Shown one piece after another: positions 18,239 through 27,478 of a stretch of 64,000 nt of DNA. Under the pieces are notes generated by a model. It did no database searches. It was not told the DNA's origin and was given only the letters and a program-made list of their open reading frames with translations. Position 1 is the first letter of the stretch, and each line of letters opens with the position of its first letter. The DNA comes from Chromatiales bacterium 21-64-14 (GTDB lineage: Bacteria; Pseudomonadota; Gammaproteobacteria; 21-64-14). Position numbers and translations under genes: made by a program. The stretch lies in contig NCBI01000015.1 of NCBI GenBank assembly GCA_002255365.1, forward strand, positions 1 to 64,000. The letters run 5' to 3'.

Positions 18239-19614
18239 TGAATACGGTCATCCAGGTCAGCTATTTCCTGGCCGCGGCCCTGTTCATCCTGGGGCTCAAG
18301 CGCATGAGCTCGCCGGTCACCGCCCGCGGCGGGATCGTGTGGGCAGGCGTCGGCATGCTGGTGGCAACGTTCGTGACATTCTTCTGGCAGGGGATGACCA
18401 ATTATGTCCTGATGATCGCGGCCATCACCCTCGGCTCCAGCGTCGCCTGGGTCTCCGGCAAGCGCGTGGCCATGACCGACATGCCCCAGATGATCGCGCT
18501 GTACAACGGCATGGGCGGCGGCGCAGCCGCCGCCATAGCGGCCTTGGAACTGGTGCGGGGTGGACTCGGCAACGGCCACGGTCACACGGCGCTCACCCTG
18601 GCGGTGCTCGGGGGCCTGATCGGCACCATATCTTTCAGTGGAAGCCTGATCGCGTTCGCCAAGCTGCAGGGCCTGATCAAACGCTCCATCGTGTTTCCCA
18701 TGCAGCAGCCTTTCAACTTGGTGGTATTCGCAGCGGCGCTCGTCATCGGCGCCGCCCTGGCCTTCAATGGGGCCGGCGGCTACTTGGTGCTGGCGTTCTT
18801 CCTGCTCACCCTGACATTCGGTGTGCTGATGACACTGCCCATCGGCGGCGCAGACATGCCGGTTGTGATCTCGCTGTACAACGCCTTGACTGGGCTGGCC
18901 GTAGCGTTTGAGGGTTTTGTGCTCAACAACGCGGCCATGATTATCGCCGGAACCGTGGTGGGCGCGGCTGGCTCGCTGCTCACCCAGCTGATGGCGAAGG
19001 CCATGAACCGTTCACTGGCCAACGTACTGTTCGGAGCCTTCGGCCACGCCCCGCAAGCGGCCGGCCCGGCGAGCGAGGCGGGGGCGCTCAAATCCATCGA
19101 CGGCGAAGACGCCGGCATCATGATGGGCTACTCCAGCAAGGTGATCATCGTACCCGGCTACGGCATGGCGGTGGCCCAGGCGCAGCACAAAATCTGGGAG
19201 CTCGCCGAGCTGCTGGATGATCGCGGCGTGCAGGTCAAATTCGCCATCCACCCGGTGGCGGGACGCATGCCGGGACACATGAACGTGCTGCTCGCGGAGG
19301 CTGGCGTCCCCTACGACAAGATCTACGATCTGGACGAGATCAACCCCGAGTTCCCTACTGTGGACGTAGCGCTGGTGATCGGTGCCAACGACGTGGTCAA
19401 CCCGGTGGCGCGCACCAACCCCGAGAGCCCCATCTACGGCATGCCGATCCTGAACGTGGATCAGGCCAAGAACGTGCTGGTGGTCAAACGCGGTCAGGGT
19501 AAGGGTTTCTCCGGGATCGAGAATGCCCTGTTCGGAAAGGACAATGCCCGAATGCTGTACGGCGATGCCCAGGAAATGGTGGGCAAACTGATTCAGGCCG
19601 TGAAGCGGCTCTGA
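18238..19614 (+). CDS. pntB: NAD(P) transhydrogenase subunit beta
   Basis: 458 aa. The first 260 residues are membrane helices with FNLVVFAAALVIG and ADMPVVISLYNALTGLAVAF; the C-terminal dIII domain binds NADP(H) through VIIVPGYGMAVAQAQHKIWEL, HPVAGRMPGHMNVLLAEA, DLDEINPEF, VIGANDVVNP and KRGQGKGFSGIENALF. Completes the transhydrogenase with the two alpha subunits. Confidence 0.96.
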   Translation: MNTVIQVSYFLAAALFILGLKRMSSPVTARGGIVWAGVGMLVATFVTFFWQGMTNYVLMIAAITLGSSVAWVSGKRVAMTDMPQMIALYNGMGGGAAAAIAALELVRGGLGNGHGHTALTLAVLGGLIGTISFSGSLIAFAKLQGLIKRSIVFPMQQPFNLVVFAAALVIGAALAFNGAGGYLVLAFFLLTLTFGVLMTLPIGGADMPVVISLYNALTGLAVAFEGFVLNNAAMIIAGTVVGAAGSLLTQLMAKAMNRSLANVLFGAFGHAPQAAGPASEAGALKSIDGEDAGIMMGYSSKVIIVPGYGMAVAQAQHKIWELAELLDDRGVQVKFAIHPVAGRMPGHMNVLLAEAGVPYDKIYDLDEINPEFPTVDVALVIGANDVVNPVARTNPESPIYGMPILNVDQAKNVLVVKRGQGKGFSGIENALFGKDNARMLYGDAQEMVGKLIQAVKRL

Positions 19615-19760
19615 TGGCCGGGAGCCGGTCCGGGTCTCATCTGCGCCACACACGCGCGTGTGAGTGAGCGGGTACGGAATTCGATCTCTTGAGTGACCCA
19701 GCGGGTCTGATGGGACCGAAATAGATCCAGCCACTAGGCCGGTTTTCCACCACGACGGTA

Positions 19761-19800
19761 GTGCCCGCCCGGCGTGGACCCACCCCTGCCGGGCGGGCAC
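19761..19800. repeat. Strong hairpin between pntB and the DUF3106 gene
   Basis: Perfect 13-bp stem GTGCCCGCCCGGC (19761-19773) and GCCGGGCGGGCAC (19788-19800) with a 14-nt loop, between convergent genes. There is no T-run on either side, so it may be a Rho-assisted bidirectional terminator or RNA 3'-end stabiliser. A separate 14-bp palindrome CACACGCGCGTGTG lies at 19649-19662. Confidence 0.6.
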
Positions 19801-19888
19801 GCCGGGCGTTACTCGCCGAACCCGGACACCGTCACATCGCCCCGGGGAAACGCGGAACGGCGTCCGGCGCGTCCCTTATGGTCCTCGC

Positions 19889-20356
19889 CTATTCGACCTT
19901 GCGGCCGTGCGGGAACGCGCCGCGCCGCTGCTCCGGTGTAAGCCCTCGCCAACGCTGGCGTAACTCCCGTCGGCGCTCTGGGGGCAGATTCTGGAACCAT
20001 TGGTAACGGCGTCGGATCCGTTCCTGTTCGGCCGGCGGGAGTCTGCGGAAGGCTTCGTAGCGGTGGCGGATGCGCGCACGCTCCTCCGGGCTCAGCGATC
20101 TCCAGTGCTTGAACCGCGCTCGCGCCTGTTGACGCTGCTGGGGGGTGAGTTGGGCCCAGCGCGCCGCGCCGCGCTGCAGCCGTGCTTGGCGTTGGGGCGG
20201 GAGTCGCTCCCAGCGCCCGGCAAAAGGTTTCAAGACGGCCTGTTCGCGGGGCGTGAGCTGATCCCACGACACCCTCGGCTGCGCCGCGGCCAAGCCCGGA
20301 GAGAGCGCCAGCGCCAGCATACACGCCGCCCACAACCATCGCCTAATGTGACCCAT
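19889..20356 (-). CDS. DUF3106 exported protein
   Basis: 155 aa from ATG 20356, with GGAGG 9 nt upstream. Signal peptide 1-26 (MLALALSPGLAAAQ). The mature part is a run of Arg/Gln-rich amphipathic helices with repeated LTPQQR/LSPEER/LPPAEQ/LPPERR motifs about 20 residues apart, the DUF3106 hallmark (also resembling Spy/CpxP-like helical periplasmic proteins). Last gene of an overlapping operon headed by a sigma factor; its start overlaps the preceding gene by 14 bp. Periplasmic sensing or chaperone function is only a guess. Confidence 0.8.
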   Translation of the reverse strand: MGHIRRWLWAACMLALALSPGLAAAQPRVSWDQLTPREQAVLKPFAGRWERLPPQRQARLQRGAARWAQLTPQQRQQARARFKHWRSLSPEERARIRHRYEAFRRLPPAEQERIRRRYQWFQNLPPERRRELRQRWRGLTPEQRRGAFPHGRKVE

Positions 20357-20645
20357 CGTCGGGCGCCTCCGTTGCCTTGGGATCCACCGTCGTCGGCGGC
20401 CTGCCCGGAACGCGAGATTCAGGCCGCGGCCGGCGGTCCTCCCGATCCAGGGCGCCGGGATCGATCCACCGTCCATCCGCAGTCTCGAACGAACCCAGGA
20501 ACTCCAACAGGCGCTCATCCGGCGCCGGCGCAGGCGCCGCGATCGGGGGCGGGCGCCGGGCATCGGGAAGTTGCGCCGCCGCCGCGTACGGCGCCAGCAG
20601 CGACCCGAGGAGCGGGAGCCATCGTTCAACCCTGGTCCGCGTCAC
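20343..20645 (-). CDS. Small exported hypothetical protein of the sigma-factor operon
   Basis: 100 aa from GTG 20645. Residues 6-21 (VERWLPLLGSLLAPYAAAAQ) look like a signal peptide; the mature part is Pro/Ala-rich with one ordered block DERLLEFLGSFETADGRWID. It overlaps the DUF3619 gene by 20 bp and the DUF3106 gene by 14 bp, which supports coupled translation. I do not recognise a Pfam domain; the LEFLG block recurs in small proteins found with sigma/DUF3619/DUF3106 clusters, as I recall. The same frame stays open upstream inside the DUF3619 gene, but that part is an overlap artefact. Confidence 0.65.
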   Translation of the reverse strand: MTRTRVERWLPLLGSLLAPYAAAAQLPDARRPPPIAAPAPAPDERLLEFLGSFETADGRWIDPGALDREDRRPRPESRVPGRPPTTVDPKATEAPDDGSH

Positions 20646-20982
20646 GGGCCAACCACGTATAGAAATCCAGGTCCTGGTAAAGATCCAGACTATCCCCGCT
20701 CGCAAGTACATCCACCGCGTCCAGCTGCGCCGCCACCGTACTGCTGGCCGGCGCGGAAGGCCGGCCCACCACCAACAGTAACGCGAGCGCCACGACCCCT
20801 GCGACCGCCGCCGCCGGCACCCACAATGAAATGGATCGCCGGCGGCACGGCCGCGCGCTCGCCAGCGCATGCCGACGCGCGCCCTGCAGGCGCTCCAGCG
20901 TAGGGCCGTCCAGGTCGCGAACCCCGGCGTCCAGCGAGGACCGGACCCGCTCCAGAAATACATCCTCTTGATCTCTGTTCAT
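20626..20982 (-). CDS. DUF3619 membrane protein (putative anti-sigma-like partner)
   Basis: 118 aa from ATG 20982. Cytoplasmic N-terminus VFLERVRSSLDAGVRDLDGP and LERLQGARRHALASAR, one membrane helix (about 52-73), and a short periplasmic tail with SGDSLDLYQDLDFYTWLARD. This is the DUF3619 layout, resembling a single-pass anti-sigma factor, but no classical ZAS motif is present. It overlaps the sigma gene stop by 4 bp (ATGA). Confidence 0.8.
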   Translation of the reverse strand: MNRDQEDVFLERVRSSLDAGVRDLDGPTLERLQGARRHALASARPCRRRSISLWVPAAAVAGVVALALLLVVGRPSAPASSTVAAQLDAVDVLASGDSLDLYQDLDFYTWLARDADQG

Positions 20983-21512
20983 GGCCAGTGCGCCTCCAGT
21001 TGCTTGCGCAATGCGTGGACCGCTCGGGAATAGTGGGTCTTCACGCTCCCCTCCGAACAACCCATGACACGCGCGGTATCCGCCACCCCCAGCCCCTCCC
21101 ACGCCCGCAACAGAAACGTCTGCTGCTGGCGCCGGGGCAGGGCGCGCAACGCCCGCTCCAGCGCCTCCATCGCCTGACCGTCAGCGAGCCCGTCCAGCGG
21201 GTCCACCGCCTGATGGTCGGGCAGGGTATCCATCGGATCGGCACCGGCGTCTTCCTGATGCGGGTCCCATTGCCCACCGATCCAAAGACGCAGCCGCCGC
21301 CGCAGCCCCTCGCGCCGGTACCAGTCCCGGATCCCGTTCTGAAGGATCCGGTGAAAGAGTGGGGGCCACTGCTCCGACGGCCGGGTGGCGTAGCGTTGGA
21401 CCAGACGCATCATCGCATCCTGCACCAAATCCAGTGATGCATCACGACTCCCGGTGGCGAACTCCGCCATGCGCAGCGCACGGCGTTCGATCCCCGCCAG
21501 GAACCGATCCAT
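20979..21512 (-). CDS. RNA polymerase sigma factor, ECF-like (sigma-70 family)
   Basis: 177 aa. Region 2: GIERRALRMAEFATGSRDASLDLVQDAMMRLVQRYA and WPPLFHRILQNGIRDWYRR; region 4: ALERALRALPRRQQQTFLLR, GLGVADTARVMGCSEGSVKT and HYSRAVHALRKQL. An acidic spacer (DPMDTLPDHQAVDPLDGLAD) joins them. It heads an operon with DUF3619, a small exported protein and DUF3106, each overlapping the next, a grouping I recall from other Beta- and Gammaproteobacteria. Its likely autoregulated promoter lies upstream, in 21513 onward. Confidence 0.9.
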   Translation of the reverse strand: MDRFLAGIERRALRMAEFATGSRDASLDLVQDAMMRLVQRYATRPSEQWPPLFHRILQNGIRDWYRREGLRRRLRLWIGGQWDPHQEDAGADPMDTLPDHQAVDPLDGLADGQAMEALERALRALPRRQQQTFLLRAWEGLGVADTARVMGCSEGSVKTHYSRAVHALRKQLEAHWP

Positions 21513-22369
21513 CGCCTGATCACTTTCCAGCGCCCCTCCTCCCCACCCATTGGCCCCTGCCGGTCAACACGGTCCGATCCCTGGCACACTCGACCCAGGC
21601 CGCAGATCCCACGCGCTTACCGGAGTAAACCCGTTAGTGGCGGTCGGATCGGCCCGTCTTGCCGATCATCCGCGCGGGACCGGCCCACGATGTCCATCGA
21701 GCGATCGCGCAACCGTCCGTGCTGCCCCACCTTCCCCGCTACGTACCGATTTTCAGGGCAGCCCGGATTCTCACCGTTCGCCTGCGGGGCTGCCGCGGCC
21801 CACGCCAGGACGGGACGGTACCCCAGCGTCCACCTCGACCTACTGACGGCTGCCGTCGTCACCTTTTGTTCCGCACGCGCCGACGGCCTCGGCACCCACG
21901 CGGCCAACACCGGCAGGAAATCCAGACTAGTGTACCTGCCTGGACACCACCATCAGAGGCCCCGAACCCAGCGGCGAAATTGGGGTTCTCCGGTTAAAGG
22001 GCAGGCCTATTGGACACTAACGCGCCGCCGTCAAACGGGTTGACCGGCACCCACCCCCTAGGGAAACCTCTAGCGGAAGTCAAGTCCGCCGACGCGTTTT
22101 ATACACAGGCATCACTGGAACACGGGCCTTGTAGTCTCAACTGCGTCAAATACGGGATATCCTCTACAGAGTTTACGTAACTTAATGAATATAATTAATA
22201 AAATTTATTTTGGGTATAAATTGCCCAGCGCCGACAGAACCGTGGAAACCCGCGAATTACCGCAGTTGGGTTCATTTCATCCACATAGATATCCACAAGA
22301 TCTGTGGATAATGTATCAACGCGCCCACCACCCCACGGTCTCGTCTTCGCTGGTGTACAGTAATGCACC
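21513..22369. other. Long divergent intergenic region (857 bp)
   Basis: Between the sigma operon (minus) and priA (plus). The first 650 bp are GC-rich with no protein signature and no recognisable tRNA, tmRNA or RNase P core. From about 22160 to 22230 the sequence turns strikingly AT-rich, then come three DnaA-box-like sites (annotated separately). An unrecognised structured RNA in 21617-22090 is possible but unproven. Confidence 0.5.
22277..22311. promoter_or_regulatory. Cluster of DnaA-box-like sites / palindrome upstream of priA
   Basis: TCATCCACA (22277-22285) and ATATCCACA (22289-22297), each one mismatch from TTATCCACA, and TGTGGATAA (22303-22311), a perfect DnaA box on the minus strand. 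The last two form a palindrome with arms TATCCACA and TGTGGATA separated by 5 bp. An AT-rich tract (about 22180-22230) lies immediately upstream. It could be a DnaA-controlled promoter for priA or a general operator; dnaA and dnaN are not nearby, so a main chromosome origin is not supported. Confidence 0.5.
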
Positions 22370-24595
22370 ATGTCGATTCAGCTGGTCCTGCACGTCGCGG
22401 TCCCCTCGCCCCTGCACCGCACCTTTGACTACCTCCCGCCCCCCCACTCGGACCCGCAACATTTGGTGCCGGGCCTCCGAGTCCGGGTGCCCTTCGGCCG
22501 CGCCCGCACCGTAGGGGTGGTGGTGGAATGCGCGGTCCCAAGCCGCGTGGCCCACGCCCGCCTGCGCCCGGTACTGGAGATCCTGGACCAGGAGCCACTG
22601 TTCGACGGCCCGCTCATGGCACTGCTGCTCTGGGCCGCGGACTACTACCATCATCCCCCGGGCGAGGTCTTCGCCGCCGCCCTGCCCGCGGCTCTGCGGC
22701 GTGGGCAAGCGGCCCGGCAGTCCGGGCTACGGCGCTGGCACCTTACGACGGAAGGTCTTGCCATAGACCCGCGCCGCTTACCGCGCGCCCCACGGCAGGC
22801 ACAGCTCCTCGAACACCTAGCGGGATACCCAGACGGGATTTCGGATCACGAACTGGCGGCCCTCGAGGGCGATTGGCGCGGGGCCCTCCGCACCCTGGCG
22901 ACCCGGGGTTGGGTTGCCGCCCAGGAAATGGCCCCGTCCGCCGCGCAGCCCGACACGTCGGCGCCTGGCACCGGCGACTGCGCCCCCCCCGCGCTGGGGG
23001 AGGCGCAACGTGCCGCGGTCGACGGAATCCGCGCCGCGCTCGGCGCCTTCCAGGGCTTCCTGCTGGACGGGGTCACCGGCAGCGGCAAGACCGAAGTATA
23101 TCTGCGCGTGATCGATGGGGTGCTGAAGGCGGGACGTCAAGCCCTGGTATTGGTCCCGGAAATTGGTCTCACGCCCCAACTGGTATCCCGCTTCCAGCGC
23201 CGGTTTCCGGTGCCGGTGGCCGTGCTGCACTCCGGGCTTTCCGACTCGGAACGGCTCTCCGCCTGGCTCATGGCGCGCAGTGGCGCGGCACCGGTGGTCA
23301 TCGGTACGCGCTCCGCGGTATTCGTGCCCCTGCACGCGCCCGGTATCGTGATCGTGGACGAGGAGCACGACCCCTCCCTGAAACAGCAGGAGGGCTTCCG
23401 CTACCACAGCCGCGATCTGGCCGTACTGCGTGCCCAGCGCCACCGCATCCCGGTGGTATTGGGGTCCGCCACGCCGTCGTTGGAATCTCTCCACAATGCC
23501 CGCCAGGGCCGTTACCAGCATCTGGTACTCCCGGAACGCGCGGGCAACGCGGTACACCCCCAGGCCGTGATATTGGATCTGCGCCGCCGGCCCATGGAGG
23601 AAGGACTGTCCGAGGCGCTGCTCCAGGGCATCGGTCAGCATCTGGAGGCCGGGGGCCAGGCACTGCTGTTCCTCAACCGGCGTGGCTACTCCCCAACACT
23701 GCTTTGCCACGAGTGCGGTTGGGTCGCGGGGTGCGCCCGCTGCGACGCCCGCCTCACGCTGCACCTGGGCCAGCCGCGCCTGCGCTGTCACCAGTGCGGC
23801 GCCGAACGGCCCGTGGACCGGCAGTGCCCGGACTGCGGCGGCGTAGATCTCCGGCCCCTGGGCCAGGGCACGGAGCGCGTAGAACAGGTCCTTCTGCGCC
23901 ATTTCCCGGGGGTGGCGATCGCACGCATCGACCGCGACAGCACCCGCCGCAAGGGTACTCTGGAGTCCCTGTTGGCCCAGGCGCGCTCCGGGCACAGCCG
24001 GATCCTGATCGGCACCCAGATGCTGGCCAAGGGCCATCACCTTCCCGACGTCACCCTGGTCGCGGTTCTGGACGCGGATCAGGGGCTGTACGGCACGGAC
24101 TTTCGTGCCAGCGAACGCATGGCGCAACTCATCGTGCAGGTGGCGGGCCGGGCCGGGCGCGCGGAAAAACCCGGCCAAGTGCTGGTCCAGACCCACCATC
24201 CCGATCACCCGCTGCTGATAGCCCTGCTTCAGGAGGGTTATGCCAGCTTCGCAGGGCGCGCGCTGGAGGAACGCCACGCCGCCGGCCTGCCCCCCTACAC
24301 CCATATGGTCCTGGTGCGGGCCGAGGCCCCAACCGCGCAGGCACCCCTGGCATTCCTTGAAGACGCCCGCGCAGAGGCCGAGCGTAGTGGCGCCGGTGCC
24401 ACGCGCCTACTGGGCCCGGTCGCCGCCCCCATGGAACGGCGTGCCGGGCGCTACCGCGCTCAGCTCCTGCTCCAGGCGGAACAACGTGGCCCCCTGCAAC
24501 GCTTGCTGCGGGTCTGGGTACCGGCGCTGGAGACCCTGAAATCCGGGCGCCGGGTCCGGTGGTCCGTGGATGTGGACCCGGTCGACACCTTGTAG
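22370..24595 (+). CDS. priA: Primosomal replication-restart helicase PriA
   Basis: 741 aa, usual length. N-terminal DNA-binding domain (LVLHVAVPSPLHRTFDYLPP, VRVPFGRARTVGVV). Walker A LLDGVTGSGKTEVYL, Walker B VIVDEEHDPSLKQQEGFRYH, and GSATPSLES. The zinc-binding region has cysteines in LLCHECGWVAGCARCDARL and CHQCGAERPVDRQCPDCGG. Helicase motif V/VI: ILIGTQMLAKGHHLPDVTLV and ERMAQLIVQVAGRAGRAEKPG. It reloads the replisome at stalled forks. Confidence 0.96.
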   Translation: MSIQLVLHVAVPSPLHRTFDYLPPPHSDPQHLVPGLRVRVPFGRARTVGVVVECAVPSRVAHARLRPVLEILDQEPLFDGPLMALLLWAADYYHHPPGEVFAAALPAALRRGQAARQSGLRRWHLTTEGLAIDPRRLPRAPRQAQLLEHLAGYPDGISDHELAALEGDWRGALRTLATRGWVAAQEMAPSAAQPDTSAPGTGDCAPPALGEAQRAAVDGIRAALGAFQGFLLDGVTGSGKTEVYLRVIDGVLKAGRQALVLVPEIGLTPQLVSRFQRRFPVPVAVLHSGLSDSERLSAWLMARSGAAPVVIGTRSAVFVPLHAPGIVIVDEEHDPSLKQQEGFRYHSRDLAVLRAQRHRIPVVLGSATPSLESLHNARQGRYQHLVLPERAGNAVHPQAVILDLRRRPMEEGLSEALLQGIGQHLEAGGQALLFLNRRGYSPTLLCHECGWVAGCARCDARLTLHLGQPRLRCHQCGAERPVDRQCPDCGGVDLRPLGQGTERVEQVLLRHFPGVAIARIDRDSTRRKGTLESLLAQARSGHSRILIGTQMLAKGHHLPDVTLVAVLDADQGLYGTDFRASERMAQLIVQVAGRAGRAEKPGQVLVQTHHPDHPLLIALLQEGYASFAGRALEERHAAGLPPYTHMVLVRAEAPTAQAPLAFLEDARAEAERSGAGATRLLGPVAAPMERRAGRYRAQLLLQAEQRGPLQRLLRVWVPALETLKSGRRVRWSVDVDPVDTL

Positions 24596-25042
24596 CGGCG
24601 GATCGGTGCCGCGGCCTGCATCGGAGCCACCCGGGCACCAAGTGTGAAACACTACGCTCGCGGAGTTTCGGGTCCGGTGATCCCACGCGCAACCCTCCCC
24701 TGCGAAAACGGACCCACCGCCGGCAACGGAACGCGGGGCCCGCCGCGAATAGGCGCGGGCTCCCTTGCAACACGCCGCGCAGCCCGGATAATAGGCGCCT
24801 TCAACCGCGCCCGCGACACGCCCGACGCGCCATCTGCGCAACCGGCATCCGGTGGCACACCCCCAGCGCTACACCCTAGTGGCTGCCTAGCGGTCCGCGG
24901 CGCATGCCCGGCACGGCGGAATCGGCAAACAGGTACTGCGGACCACATCAACACATGCGCACATCGATCCGGACTGCGACATCACACCCCCACCGCATGC
25001 CGAGCGGCTGGCACCCAAGGACCCACCCGTGAGAGAGCGCGC
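24596..25042. other. Intergenic priA-argS (447 bp), nothing recognised
   Basis: The argS reading frame stays open back to 24644, but residues before the TTG at 25043 lack any similarity to ArgS and are low-complexity and basic; I treat them as untranslated. No hairpin or promoter stood out. Confidence 0.45.
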
Positions 25043-26803
25043 TTGAAGCGTGTGTTGCAGCAATTATTGGGAGAGGCGCTGAGCGCGCTGCGGCGTGACG
25101 GGCTGTTGTCCGCGACTACCCACGGAGCGGCCCACATCGAACGCACTCGGGACCGATCCCATGGCGACTTCGCCAGCAACTCCGCGCTGATCCTCGCCAA
25201 GTCCATCGGCATGAAACCGCGTGATCTCGCGCAACGCATCGTGCAGGCGCTGCCTGCCAGCGATTGCGTGGAGCACGTCGAGATCGCGGGACCCGGGTTC
25301 ATCAACTTCCATCTGAGCCCGGCGGCCTTTCAGACCACGGTGGGCGAAATCCTGGAGGCGGGCGCGGACTACGGGCGCAGCGACATCGGCGGCGGACGCG
25401 CCGTGCAGGTGGAGTTCGTCTCCGCCAACCCCACCGGCCCCTTGCACGTCGGCCACGGACGCGGGGCCGCCTACGGCGCGGCGGTGGCGGATCTTCTGGA
25501 GAGCGTGGGCTACCGGGTGCATCGGGAGTATTACGTCAACGACGCCGGACGGCAGATGGACATCTTGGCAGCCAGCGTGTGGCTGCGCTACCTGGAGCTG
25601 TGCGGCGAAACCATCCGCTTCCCGGTCAACGGCTACAAGGGTGACTATGTCTGGGACGTGGCGGCGAACGTACATCGCACCCATGGCACCGCCTTCCATG
25701 CGCCGGTGCAACGGGTGTTTGCGGGCCTGCCGCCCGACGAACCTGCCGGTGGCGACAAGGAGGAGCACGTCGACGCCCTTATCGCCCGCGCCCGCGATCT
25801 GCTTGGTCCGCGCCCCTACCGAACGGTTTTTGATGCCGGACTAGACGCCATCCTCGGCGACATCCGCCGCGACCTGGAAGAGTTCGGGGTCGTCTACCAG
25901 GAGTGGTTCTCGGAACGCTCATTGATGGACAGTGGGGCCGTGCAACGCGCCATCGAGCGGCTGCGCAGCGCGGGGCATACCTACGAGCAGGACGGTGCCC
26001 TATGGTTCCGCTCCAGCGGGCTCGGCGACACCAAGGACCGGGTACTGGTGCGCGAGAACGGCCAGACCACCTATTTCGCATCCGACGTCGCCTATCACAT
26101 GAACAAGCGCGAGCGCGGCTTCGAACGGGTCATCGACGTATGGGGCGCGGATCACCACGGGTACATACCCCGGGTGAAGGCGGCGCTCACGGCCATGGGC
26201 GAAGACCCAACGCACCTCGACGTGCTGCTGGTGCAGTTTGCAATCCTGTACCGCGGCGGAGAGAAGGTCCAGATGTCCACCCGCTCCGGCGAGTTCATCA
26301 CGCTGCGGGAGCTGCGCCACGAAGTGGGCAACGACGCCGCGCGCTTTTTCTATGTGATGCGCAAATGCGAGCAACATCTGGACTTCGACCTGGATCTGGC
26401 CAAGTCCGAGTCCGCGGACAACCCGGTGTTTTATATCCAGTACGCTCATGCACGAGTGTGCAGCGTCATGAAACAACGGGAGGAAAAGGGGCTGGATCGG
26501 GATCAAGTACGGGGCAATGCCAATCTGCACCGGCTAACGGAACCCCACGAGCAGGCCGTCCTGTATACCGTGTCGCGGTACCCGGAGGTAATCGAGGCGG
26601 CGGCGGTCGGTACTGAGCCGCACCAACTTGCCCACTACCTGCGCGAACTGTCCAACGACTTTCATACCTACTATAATGCCCACCCATTTCTGGTCGATGA
26701 CCCAGGGCTGCGCGATGCGCGCCTCAATCTGATCGCCGCCGTGCGTCAGGTGATCCGCAACGGTCTCGGCCTGCTTGGGGTATCGGCGCCGGAAACCATG
26801 TAG
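25043..26803 (+). CDS. argS: Arginyl-tRNA synthetase
   Basis: 586 aa from TTG 25043, preceded by GAGAGAG; ArgS proteins start right at this block ([20 protein letters not shown]). N-terminal Add-1 tRNA-binding domain; class I signature [20 protein letters not shown] (HVGH as the HIGH motif), [35 protein letters not shown] (in place of KMSKS), and the C-terminal DALR anticodon-binding domain. No in-frame ATG lies close to the conserved N-terminus, so TTG is the best start. It is followed 4 bp later by the SPOR gene. Confidence 0.93.
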   Translation: MKRVLQQLLGEALSALRRDGLLSATTHGAAHIERTRDRSHGDFASNSALILAKSIGMKPRDLAQRIVQALPASDCVEHVEIAGPGFINFHLSPAAFQTTVGEILEAGADYGRSDIGGGRAVQVEFVSANPTGPLHVGHGRGAAYGAAVADLLESVGYRVHREYYVNDAGRQMDILAASVWLRYLELCGETIRFPVNGYKGDYVWDVAANVHRTHGTAFHAPVQRVFAGLPPDEPAGGDKEEHVDALIARARDLLGPRPYRTVFDAGLDAILGDIRRDLEEFGVVYQEWFSERSLMDSGAVQRAIERLRSAGHTYEQDGALWFRSSGLGDTKDRVLVRENGQTTYFASDVAYHMNKRERGFERVIDVWGADHHGYIPRVKAALTAMGEDPTHLDVLLVQFAILYRGGEKVQMSTRSGEFITLRELRHEVGNDAARFFYVMRKCEQHLDFDLDLAKSESADNPVFYIQYAHARVCSVMKQREEKGLDRDQVRGNANLHRLTEPHEQAVLYTVSRYPEVIEAAAVGTEPHQLAHYLRELSNDFHTYYNAHPFLVDDPGLRDARLNLIAAVRQVIRNGLGLLGVSAPETM

Positions 26804-26807
26804 CACC

Positions 26808-27395
26808 ATGCCACGGGACTACAAGCATTCCGCCAACCGCAAGCAGCCCCAACCCGCCCCGGGATGGGTATGGCTGGTCGCAGGTCTCGCGCTGGGATTG
26901 TTCGTGGCGTTGCTGGTATTTCTGCGTCAATACCAGCCGGCCACGGCGGTCCGAACCACCCGTTCCGTCGCGACGACGCGTTCCGCCGCGCAGACGCCCA
27001 AACCGGAGGCGAAGAAGCCGGCACTCAATAAGGAGGCCACCTCCGCCAAAGAGCCCAAGTTCGACTTCTACACCATTCTGCCGGAGATGGAGGTGATGGT
27101 GCCGGATCAGGACATCTCCGGAAAGGTCGAGCACGGCGTCACCCAGGTGGCGGCACCGGGCACGTATATCCTGCAAGCAGGATCGTTCCGGAAATACCAG
27201 CAAGCGGACCGCCTCAAGGCACAACTCGCCCTACTGGGGTTGGAAGCGGACATCCAGAGCGTGACGGTGAGCGGAACCGAGACCTGGCATCGGGTACGGC
27301 TCGGTCCATTCCGTAACCTGAAGAAACTGAACGAGACACGGGAGGTGCTCAAGGAGCACCACATCGAGGCATTGCTCCTGAAGCTGAAAAGCTGA
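26808..27395 (+). CDS. SPOR-domain cell-division protein (FtsN-like)
   Basis: 195 aa from ATG 26808. A short basic cytoplasmic N-terminus (DYKHSANRKQ), one membrane helix (WVWLVAGLALGLFVALLVFL), a Thr/Ala/Lys-rich periplasmic linker, and a C-terminal SPOR domain (YILQAGSFRKYQQADRLKAQ to WHRVRLGPF) that binds denuded septal glycan. The topology matches FtsN, which activates septal peptidoglycan synthesis. Location directly after argS is the common gammaproteobacterial arrangement. Confidence 0.87.
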   Translation: MPRDYKHSANRKQPQPAPGWVWLVAGLALGLFVALLVFLRQYQPATAVRTTRSVATTRSAAQTPKPEAKKPALNKEATSAKEPKFDFYTILPEMEVMVPDQDISGKVEHGVTQVAAPGTYILQAGSFRKYQQADRLKAQLALLGLEADIQSVTVSGTETWHRVRLGPFRNLKKLNETREVLKEHHIEALLLKLKS

Positions 27396-27478
27396 CTGGG
27401 CCGCGCGGCGATCGGGACGCCATGCCGCGGTGCAACCGATGGTCCGATACCGTGTCACGCGGATCGCGGTAACCGCGT

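Noticed and set aside
20343..20963. Full 206-codon version of the third sigma-operon gene
   Set aside because: The first 106 codons overlap the DUF3619 gene out of frame and are Arg/Trp-rich; only the part from GTG 20645 has signal-peptide and ordered features.
22160..22369. Full chromosomal replication origin
   Set aside because: Only three boxes, and no dnaA, dnaN, gyrB, rpmH or parAB nearby. I kept only the DnaA-box-like element.
22528..24360. 610-codon open frame on the plus strand inside priA, and a 495-codon frame on the opposite strand
   Set aside because: Both are shadows of priA in very GC-rich DNA: Pro/Arg/Gly-rich, no domain, while the priA frame has all helicase motifs.
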